Origin: Nipponacmea schrenckii
Lineage: Eukaryota > Mollusca > Gastropoda > Lottiidae
Direction: 5' to 3'
NCBI GenBank assembly: GCA_030562195.1
Contig: JAUJPP010000003.1
Coordinates: forward strand, 30,820,602 to 30,884,601
Length of the DNA stretch: 64,000 bases
Positions 21,441 through 32,974 of the stretch are shown here, one piece after another. The translations under genes and the position numbers were made by a program. Position 1 is the first letter of the stretch; each line of letters begins with the position of its first letter. The notes beneath the pieces were generated by a model, which ran no database searches, had not been told where the DNA came from, and saw only the letters and a program-made list of their open reading frames with translations.

Positions 21441-21960
21441 ACGTAAGTATAGAAATTCGGCATAAGAATAATTAAATAAAACAGAATTATTGGGTTTTTT
21501 TAAATATTTAATGTTACGAGGATCACTGAGCTATTAATAGTAACATGTGGAACATAACAAAAATTCTCGAAAATCTGAGTAATCAATCTCGTTAACCCAA
21601 CATTATTTTCGGTGCAAGAGATGTTGGATAACTAACTATACTGTATTTGATAATTTGAATTTCAGTTAATGGTAAAGTAATTTTCCTGGTATATGAATAA
21701 TTAATTATTTGAAAATGATGCTTTATGTAGTTGTGAAATTAAGAATAAATTATTAGCCTAAAAATTCATTTAATGCACCAGAAAGCTTCAAATTGCTCAG
21801 TTGTAAAACAAAATTTTTCAAGCTCTCTGCGACTCTACATTTATTCACGCAGCCACCTACTTTTCTCCTTTCCTCTCCTACTAGAAATATTATTGACACC
21901 CCTGCATATAATTTGGGCAGATCCTGATTCCTTGCTTGCTTCTCAGAATCCTTAAAATCC
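21441..21960. other. Intergenic sequence, no gene seen
   Basis: The short open frames here overlap on both strands and show no family motif. Confidence 0.35.
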
Positions 21961-22295
21961 AAACCATTTATTATCTCTAGAAAATGGCAATAAAACGTTT
22001 AAATATCACGTTGTAAAAACATTATGAATTAATTTAAATAAGTTTTAACTCACTTATAATAAAAAACAAATTCAATTCTAATACACCTTCATTCATATGA
22101 AGTCATTTGGTCACATGAACAAACATGGCGTCTAAATTTAGCATTTCAAAGCAGATAAGAGTCAAATGGATTCCACAAGCATTTCTACGTCCACATAGGT
22201 CTTTTGAACTTGAGAATACATGGATTATTCATTAGAAACCCCAATTAATCAATTAGTAAGCTTACTTTGGCTCTAATTAATGAGGCAACCCATCT
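21961..22295 (-). mobile_element. MITE-like repeat, copy A (inverted copy at 43,996)
   Basis: This segment, from CCATTTATTATCTCTAG to GAGGCAACCC, is the reverse complement (diverged, with indels) of 43,996-44,238. Shared blocks include CTAATTAATGAGGCAACC, TCTACGTCCACATAGGTC and ATGGATTCCACAAGC-type words. It is non-coding and both copies end at the same bases, so it is a discrete dispersed element. The class is unknown. Confidence 0.6.
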
Positions 22296-22640
22296 TTAAA
22301 CAATTTCAGCAAGTTTTGTCAAAATCAGTCAATAATTGCGCCTTGTAGAGTGTTTACAAAAATTGAACAAGTTTTCAATAACAAGGGCAATAACTGATAC
22401 TAAATTATTTTCGAATTAACTGTTTTTCAATACGGTTCATCCTTGGGTGACAACAAATACTCAAGCCAAGTTTCATCAAAATCCATCAAGAATTGTTCTT
22501 TCAAGAGTGTTTACAAGCTAAAATTGAACACGTTTTCGAGATCAAGGGCCATAACTCATACTAAATATTTTTCTGATTTCGCTGATTTTGAGGCAGCAAC
22601 TTATTCTAAATTTTTTTTCAGTTTTTCGAGATAATCGACT
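22296..22640 (+). repeat. Pearl-like core fragment
   Basis: Two diverged cores (AACAATTTCAGCAAGTTTTG, AAGCCAAGTTTCATCAAAAT, AGAGTGTTTACAAGC) without a left or right end. Confidence 0.6.
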
Positions 22641-23555
22641 TTGATGTTTTACCCATATTTTCAAGTTGAAATCCGCTGATATTTAGGTTTGGAAAAAAGC
22701 CTGAAACCAAAAGCGCTGTTATATAAACCAGATAGGGGCCTATATTACAAAATGGTATTTTATAATGTATGCACCTAACGTGTTTTAAACAAATATCAAA
22801 CAGGAATATATCAAAAAGTCTGTAACATATAGGCTAGCATAACACATATTAACTAGGTCTAACTGCTTTATCAACATTACGGACGTTCTGTTACTAATTA
22901 ACCATTTTACAACTAATTCAAATTGATCAAGTACAAACAAGGCCTATAGAAGATATACCAATGTAAATAGATTAGATCTATTAGTACTTATAACTTATAG
23001 GCGTAGATCTAATATAATCTGTTAAAATTTAAGATATTTTTGATAATTAAAATTTTGCATACCGGTACTGCCTTTTTTCAATTTCAGAATAACCTGAAAA
23101 AAGAACAAAAGAGAGATGCGATACATACCTGCATAAATAATCTCTAAAATCTTTGCTTGAGACATAAGTTAGTCCCTTTTTGATCAGAGGTCCAGCCATG
23201 GTCCAATAATAAAGTGCAAGTTTTTCAATCGGCCTTGACTATCATCAGGCGGTGTTACGTCAGTCTAAGGTATAAACTCCTTATTACCCCCCTTGAAAAA
23301 AATGATATGCTTCAGACAACAGTTGAATCCGAGTAACCTTGTATACATTCTCTCTTTTTTTTTAATCTCGCTATAGTTATAAACATATCTCCAAATTGGT
23401 GTCATGTTTTTGTTAACTTATACACCTTTACGGCACTGTTTTACTTACGCACACGTCTTCATTAGCCCATCAGAAGAGTAGGAGGTAAAACTCCATTCCT
23501 TTCATTTCATTTTACTTACGCACCCCCCAACTTCCCGTAAGGCAGAGGATATTTG
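22641..23555. other. Intergenic sequence, no gene seen
   Basis: AT-rich, with no exon-like frame, array or inverted-end element noticed. Confidence 0.4.
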
Positions 23556-23992
23556 GCGTAGTGGATATTTACCACGGGCCGTGGTAAATAGTCTGTCACT
23601 ACACATTCGGTTATTTGCCACGGCGTGGTAAGTAATTGTACTATTTTAAGCTATTTAAGAACGAATTTCTTCTTAGATTTAATGATTTTCTATTGAATCA
23701 CACATAAAATTACAAATGCCGTCGCCTTATTCGTGATTCAGTGTGTTTTGTAACTGGAATTGTGTGTTTTCTAATCGAAGCGATAATTCAACTGTCCGCC
23801 ATATTGTGCGTATTGTTATATACACCAGGTGGAAATGCCCAGCCTATGAAATATTGTATGCCTTTTAGATGTGCGTTTAGAATCATTAATAGTGGAGAAT
23901 ACATGGATACGCGAAGATTAACAGTATGAATACTTTACTTTTAATTATATTTCAAAATAAATGCTAATAAATTAGAATTTTTTTTTATCATA
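23556..23992 (+). repeat. Left flank of the 59-bp satellite block
   Basis: It begins with the palindrome TACCACGGGCCGTGGTAA and then a CACGGCGTGGTAA motif, i.e. inverted fragments of the satellite's own CCGTGGTAAATA word. It continues through ~350 bp of unique-looking sequence (CCGCCATATTG, CCTATGAAATATTGTATGCC, GAGAATACATGGATACG) directly into the array. A diverged direct copy occurs at about 28,070-28,260, also before a forward array. A small open frame at 23,741-23,929 has no recognisable family. Confidence 0.5.
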
Positions 23993-26467
23993 CACAGACC
24001 CGTGGTAAATACAATACAACACGTGGTAGGGGTTGAGAGGTAACTACTATATACAGACCCGTGGTAAATAAGATAAAACAAGTGGTAGGGGTTGTAAGCT
24101 AACTTCTAAATACAGACCCGTGATAAATAAGATAAAACAAGTGGTAGGGGTTGAGAGGTAACTTCTATACACAGACCCGTGGTAAATAGGATAAAACAAG
24201 TGGTAGGGGTTGTGAGTTAACTAATATACAGAGACCCGTGATAAATAAGATAAAACAAGTGGTAGGGGTTGTAAGCTAACTACTATACACAGACCCGTGG
24301 TAAATAAGATAAAACAAGTGGTAGGGGTTGTAAGCTAACTAATATATACAGACCCGTGGTAAATAAGATAAAACAAGTGGTAGGGGTTGTAAGCTAACTT
24401 CTAAATACAGACCCGTGGTAAATAAGATAAAACAAGTGGTAGGGGTTGTGAGCTAACTTCTATACACAGACCCGTGGTAAATAGGATAAAACAAGTGGTA
24501 GGGGTAAACTAACTACTATATACAGATCCGTGGTAAATAAGATAAAACAAGTGGTAAGGGTTGTAAGCTAACTTCTAAATACAGACCCGTGGTAAATAAG
24601 ATAAACCATGGGGAAGGGGTTGTGAGCTAACTACTATGTACAGACCCGTGGTAAATAAGATAAAACAAGTGGTAGGGGTTGAGAGGTAACTACTATATAC
24701 AGACCCGTGGTAAATAAGATAAAACAAGTGGTAGGGGTTGTAAGCTAACTTCTAAATACAGACCCGTGGTAAATAAGATAAAACAAGTGGTAGGGGTTGT
24801 GAGCTAACTTCTATACACAGACCCGTGGTAAATAGGATAAAACAAGTGGTAGGGGTTGTAAGCTAACTACTATATACAGACCTGTGGTAAATAAGATAAA
24901 ACAAGTGGTAAGGGTTGTAAGCTAACTTCTAAATACAGACCCGTGGTAAATAAGATAAGACAAGTGGTAGGGGTTATAAGCTAACATCTATACACAGACC
25001 CGTTGTAAATAAGATAAAACAAGTGGTAGGGGTTGTAAGCTAACTACTATATACAGACCCGTGGTAAATAAGATAAAACAAGTGGTAGGGGTTGTAAGCT
25101 AACTTCTAAATACAGACCCGTGGTAAATAAGATAAAACAAGCGGTAGGGGTTGTGAGCTAACTTCTATACACAGACCCGTGGTAAATAGGATAAAACAAG
25201 CGGTAGGGGTTGTAAGCTAACTACTATATACAGACCCGTGGTAAATAAGATAAAACAAGTGGTAAGGGTTGTAAGCTAACTTCTAAATACAGACCCGTGG
25301 TAAATAAGATAAGACAAGTGGTAGGGGTTGTAAGCTAACATCTATACACAGACCCGTGGTAAATAAGATAAAACAAGTGGTAGGGGTTGTAAGCTAACTA
25401 CTATATACAGACCCGTGGTAAATAAGATAAAACAAGAGGTAGGGGTTGTAAGCTAACTTCTAAATACAGACCCGTGGTAAATAAGATAAAACAAGCGGTA
25501 GGGGTTGTGAGCTAACTTCTATACACAGACCCGTGGTAAATAGGATAAAACAAGTGGTAGGGGTTGTAAGCTAACTACTATATACAGACCCGTGGTAAAT
25601 AAGATAAAACAAGTGGTAAGAGTTGTAAGCTAACTTCTAAATACAGACCCGTGGTAAATAAGATAAAACAAGTGGTAGGGGTTGTGAGCTAACTACTATG
25701 TACAGACCCGTGGTAAATAAGATAAAACAAGTGGTAGGGGTTGAGAGGTAACTACTATATACAGACCCGTGGTAAATAAGATAAAACAAGTGGTAGGGGT
25801 TGTAAGCTAACTTCTAAATACAGACCCGTGGTAAATAAGATAAATCAAGTGGTAGAGTTGTGAGCTAACTTCTATACACAAACCCGTGGTAAATAGGATA
25901 AAACAAGTGGTAGGGGTTGTAAGCTAATATCTATACACAGACCCGTGGTAAATAAGATAAAACAAGTGGTAGGGGTTGTAAGCTAACTACTATACACAGA
26001 CTAGTGGTAAATAAGATAAAACAAGTGGTAGGGGTTGTAAGCTAACTACTATACACAGACCCGGTAAATAAGATAAAACAAGTGGTAGGGGTTGTAAGCT
26101 AACTACTATACACAGACCCGGTAAATAAGAAAAAAGTGGTAGGGGTTGTAAGCTAACTACTATACACAGACTAGTGGTAAATAAGATAAAACAAGTGGTA
26201 GGGGTTGAGAGGTAACTACTATATACAGACCCGTGGTAAATAACATAAAACAAGTGGTAAGGGTTGTGAGCTAACTACTATACACGGACCCTTTATAAAT
26301 AAGATAAAACAAGTGGTAGAGGTTGATAGGAAACTACTATATACAGACCCGTGGTAAATAAACTAAAACAAGTGGTAGGGGTTGTCAGCTAACTTCTAAA
26401 TACAGACCCGTGGTAAATAAGATAAAACAAGTGGTAGGGATTGTAAGCTAACTACTATACACGGACC
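23993..26467 (+). repeat. 59-bp satellite, forward block 1 (~42 copies)
   Basis: The monomer is CAGACCCGTGGTAAATAAGA followed by TAAAACAAGTGGTAGGGGTT and then GTAAGCTAACTACTATATA, about 59 bp (successive CAGACC at 23,995, 24,054, 24,113). Monomer types differ mainly in the tail (ACTACTATATA, ACTTCTAAATA, ACTTCTATACAC). Rare variants such as GATAAGACAAG (24,954 and 25,308) and GCGGTAGG (25,141 and 25,495) recur at exactly 354 bp = 6 monomers, showing a higher-order unit. No spacers or coding. Confidence 0.95.
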
Positions 26468-27870
26468 CGTGTCTGTGTAAAGTAGTTAGCTTACAACCCT
26501 TACCACTTGTTTTATCTTATTTACCACGGGTCTGTATTTAGAAGTTAGCTGACAACCCCTACCACTTGTTTTAGTTTATTTACCACGGGTCTGTATATAG
26601 TAGTTTCCTATCAACCTCTACCACTTGTTTTATCTTATTTATAAAGGGTCCGTGTATAGTAGTTAGCTCACAACCCCTACCACTTGTTTTATCTTATTTA
26701 CCACTAGTCTGTATTTAGAAGTTAGCGGGTCCGTGTATAAGCTTAGTAATTAGCTTACAATCCCTTCCACTTAATTTATCTTATTTACCACGAATTTGTG
26801 TATAGTAGTTAGCTAACAACCCCTACCACTTGTTTTATCTTATTTACCACGGGTCTGTGTAAAGTAGTTAGCTGACAACCCTTACCACTTGTTTTATCTT
26901 ATTTACCACGGGTCTGTGCATATTAGTTAACTCACGACCCTTGCCACTTGTTTTATCTTATTTACCACGGGTTTGTGTAAAGTAGTTAGCTTACAACCCC
27001 TACCACTTGTTTTATCTTATTTATCACGGGTCCGTGTATAGTAGTTAGCTAACAACCCCTAACACTCGTTTTATCTTATTCACCACGGGTCTGTGTAAGG
27101 TAGTTAGCTTACAACCCCTACCCCTTGTTTTATCTTATTTACCACGGGTCTGTGCATATTAGTTAACTCACGACCCCTGCCACTTGTTTTATCTTATTTA
27201 CCACGGGTCCGTGTATATTAATTAGCTTACAACCCCTACATCTTGTTTTATCTTATTTACCACTGGTCTGTATATAGTAGTTGGCTCTTAACCCCTACCA
27301 TTTGTTTTATCTTATTTACCACGGGTCTGTGTAAAGTAGTTAGCTTACAACCCCTACCCGTTGTTTTATCTTATTTACCACGGGTCCGTGTATAGTGATT
27401 AGCTTACAACCCCTACCACTTGTTTTATCTTATTTACCACGGGTCCGTGTATAGTAATTAGCCTACAATCCCTACCACTTGTTTTATCTTATTTACCACG
27501 GGTTCGTGTATAGTGGGTAGCTTAAAACCCCCACCCCTTGTTTTATCTTTTTTACCACGGTTCCGTGTATAGTAATTAGCTTACAATCCCTACCACTTGT
27601 TTTATCTTATTTACCACGGGTCTGTGTATAGTAGTTACCTCTCAACCCCTACCACGTGTTGTATTGTATTTACCACGGGTCTGTGTATAGTGATTAGCTT
27701 ACAACCCCTACCACTTGTTTTATCTTATTTACCACGGGTCCGTGTATAGTGATTAGCTTACAACCCCTACCACTTGTTTTATCTTATTTACCACGGGTCC
27801 GTGTATAGTAATTAGCCTACAATCCCTACCACTTGTTTTATCTTATTTACCACGGGTTCGTGTATAGTGC
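26468..27870 (-). repeat. 59-bp satellite, inverted block 1 (~24 copies)
   Basis: From the turn at about 26,466 the same monomer runs in reverse complement (TTAGCTTACAACCCCTACCA, CTTGTTTTATCTTATTTACC, ACGGGTCTGTGTATAGTAG). The first ~190 bp mirror the last ~190 bp of the forward block, including private variants (GTTTTAGTTTATTTACC, TTCCTATCAACCTC, TTATAAAGGGTCCG). Farther out the arms diverge. Confidence 0.93.
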
Positions 27871-28474
27871 CGATATTTGGCACGGCGTGGTAAATAATTA
27901 TTTGCCACGGGTTTTCATTATTTGCCACTTGTCTTCATAAATGATGAATAAACGATATTTTTACAAATAAGATTGAGATCATGATTATATTAACACATTT
28001 TGGTGAATGACGGAGACATAATGTAATCAAATTGAAGCGATTTTGACATAATCAAAATACGAAAATAAACAGCATTTTTGATCGCAAATAGCAGTCGCGA
28101 TTAACAAGTTGGCGGTATTGATTCAAACACGCATAGTAAAAAAACTCCTACCTATAAAATACTGTATCATTTACAAATGAGAATACATCGATAAGCGATA
28201 TTTATTTGCAGTATGTTTACCAATACCGGTGAGAGTTTAACACGATTTCTGTCGAAATAAAGGCTAGAATATGCTTGTTAAAGTGAAATAATACTTATAA
28301 ACATTCCGAAACACGGGCCACGCCATTACAAGGCTGCAATGAAGGAAATTTCGCAGTGGTATTTGCCTTCTCTTATTTTAATTTTCAACGTTCACGTGCA
28401 CAGTCGTTAGCAAAAAAGCACCTCTATTTTCCTTGTTAGCCCTTAACAGTAAGATAAAAGATAAAAGTGGAAAT
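27871..28474 (+). repeat. Second satellite flank, diverged copy of 23.6-24.0 kb
   Basis: It opens with GCACGGCGTGGTAAATAATT and TTGCCACGGG. It contains CCTATAAAATACTGTATCAT and GAGAATACATCGATAAGCG, which parallel the first flank in the same orientation and order, and then enters forward satellite monomers again. This supports a composite unit of flank plus array rather than a free-standing satellite. No gene was seen. Confidence 0.5.
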
Positions 28475-29138
28475 GATATACACAGCTCGTGGTAAATAAG
28501 ATAAAACAAGTGGTAGGGGTTGTATGCTAACTACTTTACACAGATCCCTGGTAAATAAGATAAAACAAGTGGAAGGGGTTGTTAGCTAACTACTATACAC
28601 AAACTCGTTGTTAATAAACTACAACGAGTGGTAGGGGTTAAGAGCTAACTACTATACACAGACCCGTGGTAAATAAGATACAACAAGTGGTAAGGGTTGT
28701 AAGCTAACTACTATACACAGACCCGTGGTAAATAAGATAAAACAAATGGTAAGGGTTGTGAGACACAGACCCGTGGTAAATAAGATAAAACAAATGGTAA
28801 GGGTTGTAAGCTAACTACTATATACACAGACCCGTGGTAAATAAGATAAAACAAACGGTAAGGGTTGTAAGCTAACTAATATACACAGACTAGTGGTAAA
28901 TAGGATAAAACAAGTGGTAGGGGTTGTGAGCTAACTACTATACACAGACTAGTGGTAAATAAGATAAAACAAGTGGTAGGGGTTGTGAGCTAACTACTAT
29001 ACACGGACCCTTTATAAATAAGATAAAACAAACGGTAAGGGTTGTAAGCTAACTAATATACACAGACTAGTGGTAAATAAACTAAAACAAGTGGTAGGGG
29101 TTGTGAGCTAACTACTATACACAGACCCGTGGTGAATA
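28475..29138 (+). repeat. 59-bp satellite, forward block 2 (~11 copies)
   Basis: Forward monomers, more diverged than in block 1, sharing rarer variants with the block-1 turn region (GGACCCTTTATAAATAAG, TAAATAAACTAAAACAAG). It ends abruptly inside a monomer at GGTGAATAAGATC. Confidence 0.9.
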
Positions 29139-29395
29139 AGATCATTGGCCACAATTTTATCAGAGCGATTTTTGCATTTCGAATTGTTTGTGCGCATCCC
29201 ACTGCGCCTGTGTGTCGCGAGAAACTACAGAAGGAGTTACGTCCCATACTCGCGTCTTTACCTACATTCCGTGTCCTGGCGGCCTCCATGGCGAAAGCAT
29301 TATTTTCTCGAAAAAAGGGTAATTTCGCGAAGTAATCACACTTTGAGAAAAAAACAAAAGTTTCATCGGTGAGGAAATGTAAAGTAGAAAGCCAG
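29139..29395. other. CpG-richer segment, possible promoter/first-exon relic
   Basis: Unlike its surroundings this ~200 bp is GC-richer with many CpGs (CGCGAGAAAC, TACTCGCGTC, TTCGCGAAG). Frames are open on both strands. On the minus strand an ATG with good context (GGCCTCCAT on plus) gives MEAARTRNVGKDAS followed by a GTAAAG donor-like site. No family was recognised; I infer only that it may derive from a host gene's 5' end. Confidence 0.25.
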
Positions 29396-30150
29396 TCCAA
29401 TGAAAATGAGGTTAAATAATATTCAATATATTGTCTACGAGTAGGTATTTTTTAATTTGGCTTACTCTTAAATTTCATAGAGATAAGTGTACTTAAAGGG
29501 ATAATAGGCGTTAGAACGAACATAAAATTTTAAGTTCACTCAAATTTGGACAATAACAGTATATATCCATAAGTGGACTTACCTATACATCAAAATCCCT
29601 CTAAAATCCGATAAATCCCCAAAATAAAGTAGTTAATCATAAAACGCTTGAGCCATCCATCAAGTGATTTTCAAATCGTGTAAATATAAAGGGAAGTAAC
29701 TCTTACATGTGAGTTTTCACGCGTCCTTGACCCCTTCTCTTGAATTCCACAACGATGTTTTAGCGTTGATTTACCAGACGCTTTTATTCTCAAACTGAAT
29801 GGAATCGTCGCTGGCTCACTTTTTTTTTTAAATTCCGAATATATTTTTATTGTGGCTTTTTAAAATTTGGTGAAGTGTGGGATGCATACTTATTTAACTA
29901 ATAGTCAAAATGAAACACAAATATAAGCCGTAGGACGAGTGTATTCTAACGCCTATTATCCATTTAAATACAGCAAAAATTGATAATTTTCATATTTTCC
30001 CCATATTTTACCGCTACGGAAGGTGTGACCTAATTATTTTATGACTTTGAAAACTACGTCAAATGATATTCAATATATTGTCTAGACGTAGGTCATTGCA
30101 AATTTAGCCTACATAGTATTTTAAGGCTGTCGAAATACGTTCTTAATTGT
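29396..30150 (+). repeat. Dispersed repeat, copy 1, split by a MITE
   Basis: Read without 29,497-29,963, this matches the reverse complement of 33,690-33,990: AATATTCAATATATTGTCTA, AAATTTCATAGAGATAAGTG, GGAAGGTGTGACCTAATTAT and TTTAGCCTACATA blocks occur in the same relative order. Non-coding. Confidence 0.7.
29497..29963. mobile_element. MITE with perfect 18-bp terminal inverted repeats
   Basis: GGATAATAGGCGTTAGAA (29,499-29,516) is exactly mirrored by TTCTAACGCCTATTATCC (29,944-29,961). TTAA lies just outside both ends (29,493-29,496 and 29,964-29,967), the target duplication of piggyBac-type elements. The homologous copy near 33,860-33,880 lacks the insert and reads straight through. No transposase frame. 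Confidence 0.8.
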
Positions 30151-30340
30151 ATAAGCAATTCTAGTTTTATAATTATGTTTAGATGACAATATATTTCATT
30201 TTTCAAGGGAAGTAACTTATGTATCGAATACTTCAATACGATTGGCCGAAAACGATCAGCCAAGCACATAATTATATGAAGAAACTCAATAGTTTACATT
30301 TAGTCGCAAGTCTGACTGTTGAGTAGAATAAAAACATTCA
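30151..30340. other. Short intergenic stretch
   Basis: No feature was seen between the dispersed repeat and the next pearl-like fragment. Confidence 0.3.
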
Positions 30341-30850
30341 GTTAGGTAACAATTAGTGGAATGAAATATTCAACCTTCCACCATATACCTTTTTTCTAGG
30401 GTCTCTAGTTTCATTAAAAACTGTCAAGAATCGTACTAATAACAACTCATTAAATATAATTTAATAATTAATTAATTTTGATATTTTTAATTTTTAATAA
30501 GGATCTTCCTTGGTGATATCAAAAAATTTCAGCTAGTATTGTCAACATTGATCATAAATTGTGCCTTCTAGACTATTTATAAGCCAAAAAGTTGAACGCG
30601 TTTTCATAAACAAGGGCAAAAATTGAAACTAAATATTTTTCTATTTAACTGATTTTCACTAGGGGTCATCCTTGGGTGATAACAAATATTCAAGCCACGT
30701 TTCATCAAAAATCCATTAAGAATTATTCTTTCAAGAGTGTTTACATGCAAAATTGAACGCGTTTTTTTAAGATCAAGGGCTATAACTTACATTAAATATT
30801 TCCGATTTCGCTGATTTTCAATAGGGTTCATCCTTGCGTGATCATAAACG
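30341..30850 (+). repeat. Pearl-like core fragment
   Basis: It carries core phrases (ACAGTAACxATTAGxGGAATGA, AAGGGCAAAAATTGAAAC, TTTCATCAAAAATCCATT, GATTTTCAATAGGGTTCATC) without hairpin or ACGG tract. It stops at GTGATCATAAACG. Confidence 0.6.
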
Positions 30851-30964
30851 TGTAGTGTATTAGATGTAAATATTTTATAGGATGATTGATTAGTGTGTAG
30901 TGTATTAGATGTAAATATTTTAAAGTGTGATTGATTACTGTGTATTGTGTAGTGTGTATAGTAG

Positions 30965-32247
30965 TTCGCTTAAAATCCACACCACCTTATTAACCACGAG
31001 TTTGTGTATATTAGTTAGCTTACAACCCCTACCACTTATTTTATCGTATTTACCACGGGTCTGTGTATAGAAGTTAGCTTACAACCCCTACCACTTGTTT
31101 TATCTTATTTACCACGGGTCTGTATATAGTAGTTACCTATCAACCCCTACCACTTGTTTTATCTTATTTACCACGAGTCTGTATTTAGAAGTTAGCTTAC
31201 AACCCCTACCACTTGTTTTATATTATTTACCACGGGTCTGTATATAGTAGTTACCTCTCAACCCCTACCACTTGTTTTATCTTATTTACCACGGGTCTGT
31301 ATATAGTAGTTAGCTTACAACCCCTACCACTTGTTTTATCTTATTTACCACGGGTCTGTGTATAGTAGTTAGCTCTCAACCCCTACCACTTGTTTTATCT
31401 TATTTACCACGGGTCTGTATTTAGAAGTTAGCTTACAACCCTACCACTTGTATTATCTTATTTACTACGGGTCTGTGTATAGAAGTTAGCTCACAACCCT
31501 TACAACTTTTTTTATTTTATTTACCACGGGTCTGTGTATAGTAGTTAGCTTACAACCCCTACCACTTGTTTTATCTTATTTACCACGGGTCTGTGTATAG
31601 TAGTTAGCTTACAACCCTTACAACTTGTTTTAACTTATTTACCACGGGTTTGTGTATAGTAGTTAGTTTGCAACCCTTACCACTTGTTTGTCTTATTTAC
31701 CACAGGTCTGTGTAGAGTAGTTAGCTTACAACCCTTACCACTTGTTTTATCTTATTTACCACGGGTCTGTGTAGAGTAGTTAGCTTACAACCCCTACCAC
31801 TTATTTTATCGTATTTACCACGGGTCTGTGTATAGTAGTTAGCTTACAACCCCTACCACTTGTTTTATCTTATTTACTACGGGTTTGTGTATAGTAGTTA
31901 GCTTACAACCCTTGCCACTTGTTTTATCTTATTTACCACGGGTCTGTGTATAGTAGTTAGCTACCAACCACTACCACTTGTTTTATCTTATTTACCACGG
32001 GTCTGTGAAAATTAGTTTTATTACAACCCCTACCACTTGTTTTATCTTATTTACCACAAGTCTGTATTTAGAAGTTAGCTTACAACCTCTACAACTTGTT
32101 TTATCTTATTTAGCACGGGTCTGTATATAGTAGTTACCTCTCAACCTCTACCACTTGTTTTATCTTATTTTCCACGGGTTTGTGTATAGTAGTTATACAA
32201 CCCCTACCACTTGTTTGATCTTATTTACCACAGGTCTGTATTTAGAA
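30965..32247 (-). repeat. 59-bp satellite, inverted block 2 (~22 copies)
   Basis: Reverse-complement monomers (CTTGTTTTATCTTATTTACC with ACGGGTCTGTGTATAGTAG). It is preceded by a short ~57-bp tandem pair around GTGTAGTGTATTAGATGTAA (30,849-30,950). The last monomer is cut after CTGTATTTAGAA, where a different satellite begins at once. Confidence 0.92.
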
Positions 32248-32962
32248 GTGGCAATATGTCTTAGTAATGATTGCTGGTTACTCACAGCAATTTTCAGACC
32301 GACCAGACACCCCGCACTATGTTAAATCAATCGAAAAAGTCACCCCTCTATGCCCCTTTTGTTGTATTGCATCCGAAATTATTTACAATCGCGATATCGA
32401 CACGAAATGTGGCAATATGTCTAAGTAATGATTGCTGGTTACTCACAGTAATTTTCAGACCGATCAGACACCCCGTACTATGTTAAATCAATCGAAAAAG
32501 TCATCCCACTATGCACCTTGTGTTGTATTGCATCCGAAATTATTTACAATCACGATTTCGACCCGAAACGTGGCAATATGTCTTAATAATGATTGTTGAT
32601 TACTCACAGCAATTTTCAGACCGATCAGACACCCCGTACTCTGTTAAATCAATCGATAAAGTCACCCCGCTATGCCCTTTTCGCTGCATCGCATCTGAAA
32701 TTATTTCCAATCGCGATATCGACACGAATCGTGGCAATATTTCTTAGTAATGATTGCTGATTACTTACAACAATTTTCAGACCGATCAGATACACCTTAC
32801 TGTGTCAAATCAATCGATAAAGTCACCCCTCTATGCCCCTTTCGCTGCATCGCATCTGAAATTATTTACAATCGCGATATCTACACGAAACGTGGCAGTA
32901 TGACTAAGTAATGATTGCTGATTACTCACAGCAATTTTCAGACCGAGCAGACACCCTATACT
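32248..32962 (+). repeat. 161-bp satellite (~4.4 copies)
   Basis: GTGGCAATATGTC-type starts occur at 32,248, 32,409, 32,570, 32,731 and 32,892, a constant 161 bp. Each unit contains GATTGCTGGTTACTCACAGC, ATTTTCAGACCGATCAGACA and AATCGCGATATCGACACGAA. Copies differ by a few percent. Open frames across it are a by-product of the repeat. Confidence 0.93.
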
Positions 32963-32974
32963 ATGTTAATGTTT

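Noticed and set aside
25990..26253. 87-codon minus-strand hydrophobic frame
   Set aside because: Satellite translation with a 59-bp period.
29129..29400. Three overlapping frames on both strands in the CpG-richer segment as genes
   Set aside because: Mutually overlapping and without family motif; kept only as a low-confidence promoter/first-exon relic.
23993..32247. CRISPR-like regular repeats
   Set aside because: The 59-bp units are contiguous with no unique spacers, drift like a satellite, occur in both orientations, and the window is eukaryotic.
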